This document shows positions 6,046 through 8,370 of a stretch of 8,370 bases of DNA, in pieces. The stretch lies in the NCBI GenBank assembly GCA_016839985.1, contig JAEOTG010000044.1, positions 1 to 8,370 on the forward strand, written 5' to 3'. The stretch's first letter is position 1; every line of letters begins with the position of its first letter. The position numbers and the translations under genes are program-made. The notes beneath the pieces are model-generated. The model did no database searches, was not told the origin of the DNA, and was given only the letters and a program-made list of their open reading frames with translations. This DNA comes from Candidatus Heimdallarchaeota archaeon (GTDB taxonomy: Archaea; Asgardarchaeota; Heimdallarchaeia; Heimdallarchaeales; Heimdallarchaeaceae).

Positions 6046-7110
6046 TCATAAATTCGTATCTAAATTTCGAATAAATTCCTCTAATTCTGGGATTTTAATC
6101 CCTGTTATTTCTTCTAACAATTCATATATTCTTTTCATATGAAAAGCTGTTTCCTTAATTTGTTGAATTACCTCTTCTCGCATTCCAGATTCTTTAGCTC
6201 CAAACTTAAATACTTTCATGATATCTGAAAATCTTCTAAATATTGCCACTATCTCAAAATATTCTATATTTTTTACTTCTGACCCTTGTTCTTTCTCATA
6301 GAATTCCAATATTTTGTTACGAATCTCTTTATTTGTATATGCATATGTTAATAATAAACTCCAGCCAAGATCTTCGCGATAATCACCAATAGTACAACTT
6401 GGCCAATCTATAACAAAAGCATCTCCTTCTTCTGTGAAAATAATATTATGTGGATGAAAATCTCTGTGTAGAATAGAAATTTTTTTCGAATAAGCAACAT
6501 TCTTTCTTTCTATAAGCCAATCTAGAATAGGTTGCAACTCATGAATTTCAGATTGATTTATTATTTTTTGATAATTTAATATTTTTCTATCAATAAAGTA
6601 ATATGGATTGATTGCTCCCACATCATTGATATCCAAAGGTAGTGCTTGCCATTCAATATTATGAAGTTTTACAAACAAAGTACAGAATAGTTTTACAATA
6701 CTCAATATTGTCTCTTGATCATTATCCTCCACAGCTGCAAAAAATAGCCTTCCCATATCTTCTCCTTGGATTCTATCCATTATTATGAATGGTTTTCCTA
6801 GTACTTCTTCATTAAGCTCAAGAATATGTGTTTTAGGAACTGGATAATCCACATTAAATAAAGAAGTAAGGACTTTATACTCCCATTCAGTTTTTCCTTT
6901 TTGATCAATTCCTGGATACATTCTTAGAATTAATTGCTCTTCAAATTTCTTACTCTCTTTTTCATAGTCAAATTTGAAGGAAAAAAGCTCTGTCTCCCAA
7001 CCTTTAGCAAGTGATTGTAAATCAGATACTTTTGCATGTTCATACTTTGGATAGATTTTCCTAAGATATTCTTCCAGTTTTTCACTAATTCGTAATACTG
7101 ATAAGGTCAT
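6046..7110 (-). CDS. APH/choline-kinase-fold phosphotransferase, substrate unknown
   Basis: The 354-residue protein has the protein-kinase-like fold of the aminoglycoside phosphotransferase (APH) family. The catalytic loop is ILHRDFHPHNIIF (213-225), with H215, catalytic D217 and N222. The metal-binding aspartate is D235 in FVIDWPSCTIGDYREDLGW. In the N-lobe, LILRMYP (60-66) has R63 at the position where many relatives have the ATP-contacting Lys or Arg, and FIIMDRIQGEDM (108-119) forms the hinge region. The family phosphorylates small molecules such as sugars, amino acids, choline, lipids or antibiotics, and nothing here identifies the substrate. The C-terminus (285-354) is helical. The ATG at 7108-7110 is supported by a TATA element 25-32 bases upstream. 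It is probably the first gene of a transcript that may include the SprT-like gene. Confidence 0.9.
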   Translation of the reverse strand: MTLSVLRISEKLEEYLRKIYPKYEHAKVSDLQSLAKGWETELFSFKFDYEKESKKFEEQLILRMYPGIDQKGKTEWEYKVLTSLFNVDYPVPKTHILELNEEVLGKPFIIMDRIQGEDMGRLFFAAVEDNDQETILSIVKLFCTLFVKLHNIEWQALPLDINDVGAINPYYFIDRKILNYQKIINQSEIHELQPILDWLIERKNVAYSKKISILHRDFHPHNIIFTEEGDAFVIDWPSCTIGDYREDLGWSLLLTYAYTNKEIRNKILEFYEKEQGSEVKNIEYFEIVAIFRRFSDIMKVFKFGAKESGMREEVIQQIKETAFHMKRIYELLEEITGIKIPELEEFIRNLDTNL

Positions 7111-7134
7111 TTTATTCTAGTTCCTTGATACTAC

Positions 7135-7142
7135 TTTAAATA
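7135..7142. promoter_or_regulatory. Near-palindromic TATA element shared by divergent kinase and alkyltransferase genes
   Basis: TTTAAATA on the plus strand reads TATTTAAA on the minus strand. It lies 25-32 bases from the kinase ATG (7110) and 22-29 bases from the alkyltransferase GTG (7164). The gap is only 53 bp and the box sits almost at its midpoint. It is the only good TATA-like sequence there, so one TBP site may drive both leaderless genes. Confidence 0.55.
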
Positions 7143-7163
7143 CTAAAAAAATACAAAAAGTTT

Positions 7164-7682
7164 GTGGATAAAATGAAGGTTGTAATATCAAAAAAAGATG
7201 ATACTTGGTTAGGTATTTTATTAAATGAAGGAAAACTCTACTATACCTCTTCTTCATTCAAAACTAAAGGAGATGCTGTTTCCTATCTATCAAAAGTAGC
7301 TAAAGAAGAGATTGAAGTAGAAGAAACTGACCATCCCATTATTGAGGCTATGAATGGAATAAACAAAGGCACCTCCTTTGATTTGCCAGAAATAGAATTT
7401 GATTTTAGTGGATTCACCAAAAAAGAAATTGCTGTTCTTAAAGAATTACTTAAAGTACCAGCAGGTGAAGTTGTCTCTTATGGTGAATTAGCTAAAAGAG
7501 TTGGCATATCTGGAGGAGCAAGATTTGTAGGTAACGTAATGATGAAGAATAGATTTGGTCCTATAGTACCTTGTCATCGTGTGATACTTTCAAGTGGGAG
7601 ATTAGGTAAGTTTGCTGGTAGAGCAAACCATCCTAGAAAGAAACAATTACTGACCCAAGAAAAAGCACAGTTCAGGGATTAG
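7164..7682 (+). CDS. ogt: Methylated-DNA-[protein]-cysteine S-methyltransferase (MGMT/Ogt family)
   Basis: This suicide enzyme transfers the alkyl group of O6-alkylguanine in DNA to its own cysteine. The 172-residue protein shows the active-site motif PCHRVI with nucleophile C137 and H138. Upstream are FVGNVMMKNRFGPIV (121-135), with N124 in the conserved Asn position, Y106 in GEVVSYGELA, and the DNA-intercalating arginine position R120. E166 in KKQLLTQE completes the Glu-His-Cys network. Residues 1-80 form the variable N-terminal domain. There is no Ada-type zinc domain, so it is the small stand-alone form. The start is GTG at 7164, favoured because it sits at leaderless distance from the TATA element. 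ATG at 7173 (Met4) is an alternative and barely alters the protein. The gene is divergent from the kinase and convergent with mrp, with 2 bp between stop codons. Confidence 0.96.
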   Translation: MDKMKVVISKKDDTWLGILLNEGKLYYTSSSFKTKGDAVSYLSKVAKEEIEVEETDHPIIEAMNGINKGTSFDLPEIEFDFSGFTKKEIAVLKELLKVPAGEVVSYGELAKRVGISGGARFVGNVMMKNRFGPIVPCHRVILSSGRLGKFAGRANHPRKKQLLTQEKAQFRD

Positions 7683-7684
7683 TT

Positions 7685-8370
7685 CTATTCCTTTTTTTCC
7701 TCTCTTATTTCTTCTATTCTCTTAAGAATTTTCTTAACAATTTCTTGAAAAATTGTTTTTATATTTTCATCAATTAATACAGCAGGTTTTCCAACATCGC
7801 CTGCTTCACAAATAGCTGGATTAAGGGGAATTGCGTTAAGAAAGTCTAGAGATAATTGTTTCGCAATATTTTTTCCTCCATCCTTCATGAAAATATTCGT
7901 TACTTCTCCACATTTTGGACATGCAAAACCTGACATATTTTCTATAATACCAATTATTGGAGTTTTTGTTACCTTAGCAAAATTAATAGATTTACTAACA
8001 TCAAGAAGTGAAACTTGCTGAGGTGTGGTAACTATGACCATTCCATCTATATCCTTTATCGTTTGAACAATTGACAAAGGTTCATCGCTACTTCCAGGGG
8101 GAAGATCTACTATTAGATAGTCAAGGTCTCCCCATGCAACATCACTAATGAGCTGTTGTAATGCTTTAATCTTTATAGGACCTCTCCAGATAATTGCACT
8201 ACTCTTATCTTCTAAAAGAAATTCCATAGAAATGATTTTCACATTTTCAGCTTCAATTGGTATGATTTTATTATTTTCAGCTACAATTTGCTCAAATTCA
8301 ACGCCAAACATTAAAGGAATGTTTGGTCCAGTAATATCCGCATCAAGAACACCTACCTTGTATCCTTCAT
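7685..8370 (-). CDS. mrp: Mrp/NBP35/ApbC-family Fe-S cluster carrier ATPase, N-terminus outside the window
   Basis: The family binds and transfers Fe-S clusters to target proteins in the cytoplasm, using a deviant-Walker P-loop ATPase. The frame runs without interruption into the right edge, giving 227 visible residues. It includes GYKVGVLDADITGPNIPLMFG, so the Met at 8309-8311 is internal and not the start. The P-loop, normally 20-30 residues further upstream, is outside the window. Visible signatures are DADITGPNIP (switch I region), DYLIVDLPPGSSDEP (Walker B and switch II) and ENMSGFACPKCG. In the last, the CPKC pair is the conserved CxxC that binds a bridging 4Fe-4S cluster in a dimer. 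The C-terminus ends in a charged helix rich in K and E. It meets the alkyltransferase gene tail to tail. Confidence 0.95.
   Translation of the reverse strand, partial: EGYKVGVLDADITGPNIPLMFGVEFEQIVAENNKIIPIEAENVKIISMEFLLEDKSSAIIWRGPIKIKALQQLISDVAWGDLDYLIVDLPPGSSDEPLSIVQTIKDIDGMVIVTTPQQVSLLDVSKSINFAKVTKTPIIGIIENMSGFACPKCGEVTNIFMKDGGKNIAKQLSLDFLNAIPLNPAICEAGDVGKPAVLIDENIKTIFQEIVKKILKRIEEIREEKKE

Noticed and set aside
6046..7110. Aminoglycoside-resistance gene
   Set aside because: The APH fold is shared by many small-molecule kinases. There is no mobile-element context and no resistance-specific signature.
8309..8311. ATG as the start of the Mrp-family gene
   Set aside because: The frame continues upstream with DADITGPNIPLMFG, a conserved internal segment, so this Met is internal and the gene is cut by the window edge.

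Overview
The window looks like low-GC archaeal chromosome. The evidence is promoter architecture: several start codons sit about 22-32 bases downstream of AT-rich TATA-like boxes (genes starting at 2087, 2925, 5240, 7110 and 7164), the spacing expected for leaderless or very short-leader archaeal mRNAs. Shine-Dalgarno sequences are mostly weak or absent, and AGA (Arg) and ATA (Ile) codons are frequent. The protein set (Mrp/NBP35 ATPase, HTH_34-type regulator, hemolysin III-like protein, Tag, MGMT) does not fix the lineage. An uncultivated archaeon, possibly of the Asgard group, is only a guess.

Left part (1-2087, all minus strand): a 6-TM membrane protein and a winged-helix regulator form a tight operon (17-bp gap). 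They are followed by two paralogous small membrane proteins of unknown function. The second runs off the left edge and carries an in-frame 77-residue internal duplication. The paralogs also share about 110 bp around their starts, so the promoter region was copied with the genes. This regulator, membrane protein and expanding TM-hairpin cluster is the least familiar part of the window.

Middle (2227-5240): a plus-strand hemolysin III/PAQR-like membrane protein and a complete 3-methyladenine DNA glycosylase I face a convergent minus-strand gene. That gene encodes an alpha/beta hydrolase, predicted to lie outside the cell, joined to an eight-helix membrane domain.

Right part (5298-8370): a minus-strand pair encodes an APH-fold kinase and a SprT/Spartan-like zinc protease with a probable N-terminal beta-barrel. 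The kinase is divergent from an O6-alkylguanine-DNA alkyltransferase gene, and one near-palindromic TATA element lies midway between the two starts. An Mrp/NBP35-type Fe-S carrier ATPase, truncated by the window edge, converges on the alkyltransferase with only 2 bp between the stop codons.

Three genes (Tag, MGMT, SprT-like) belong to families that deal with alkylated DNA or DNA-protein crosslinks, but they lie in separate transcription units. No RNA gene, CRISPR array, insertion sequence or gene-free stretch over 300 bp was seen.
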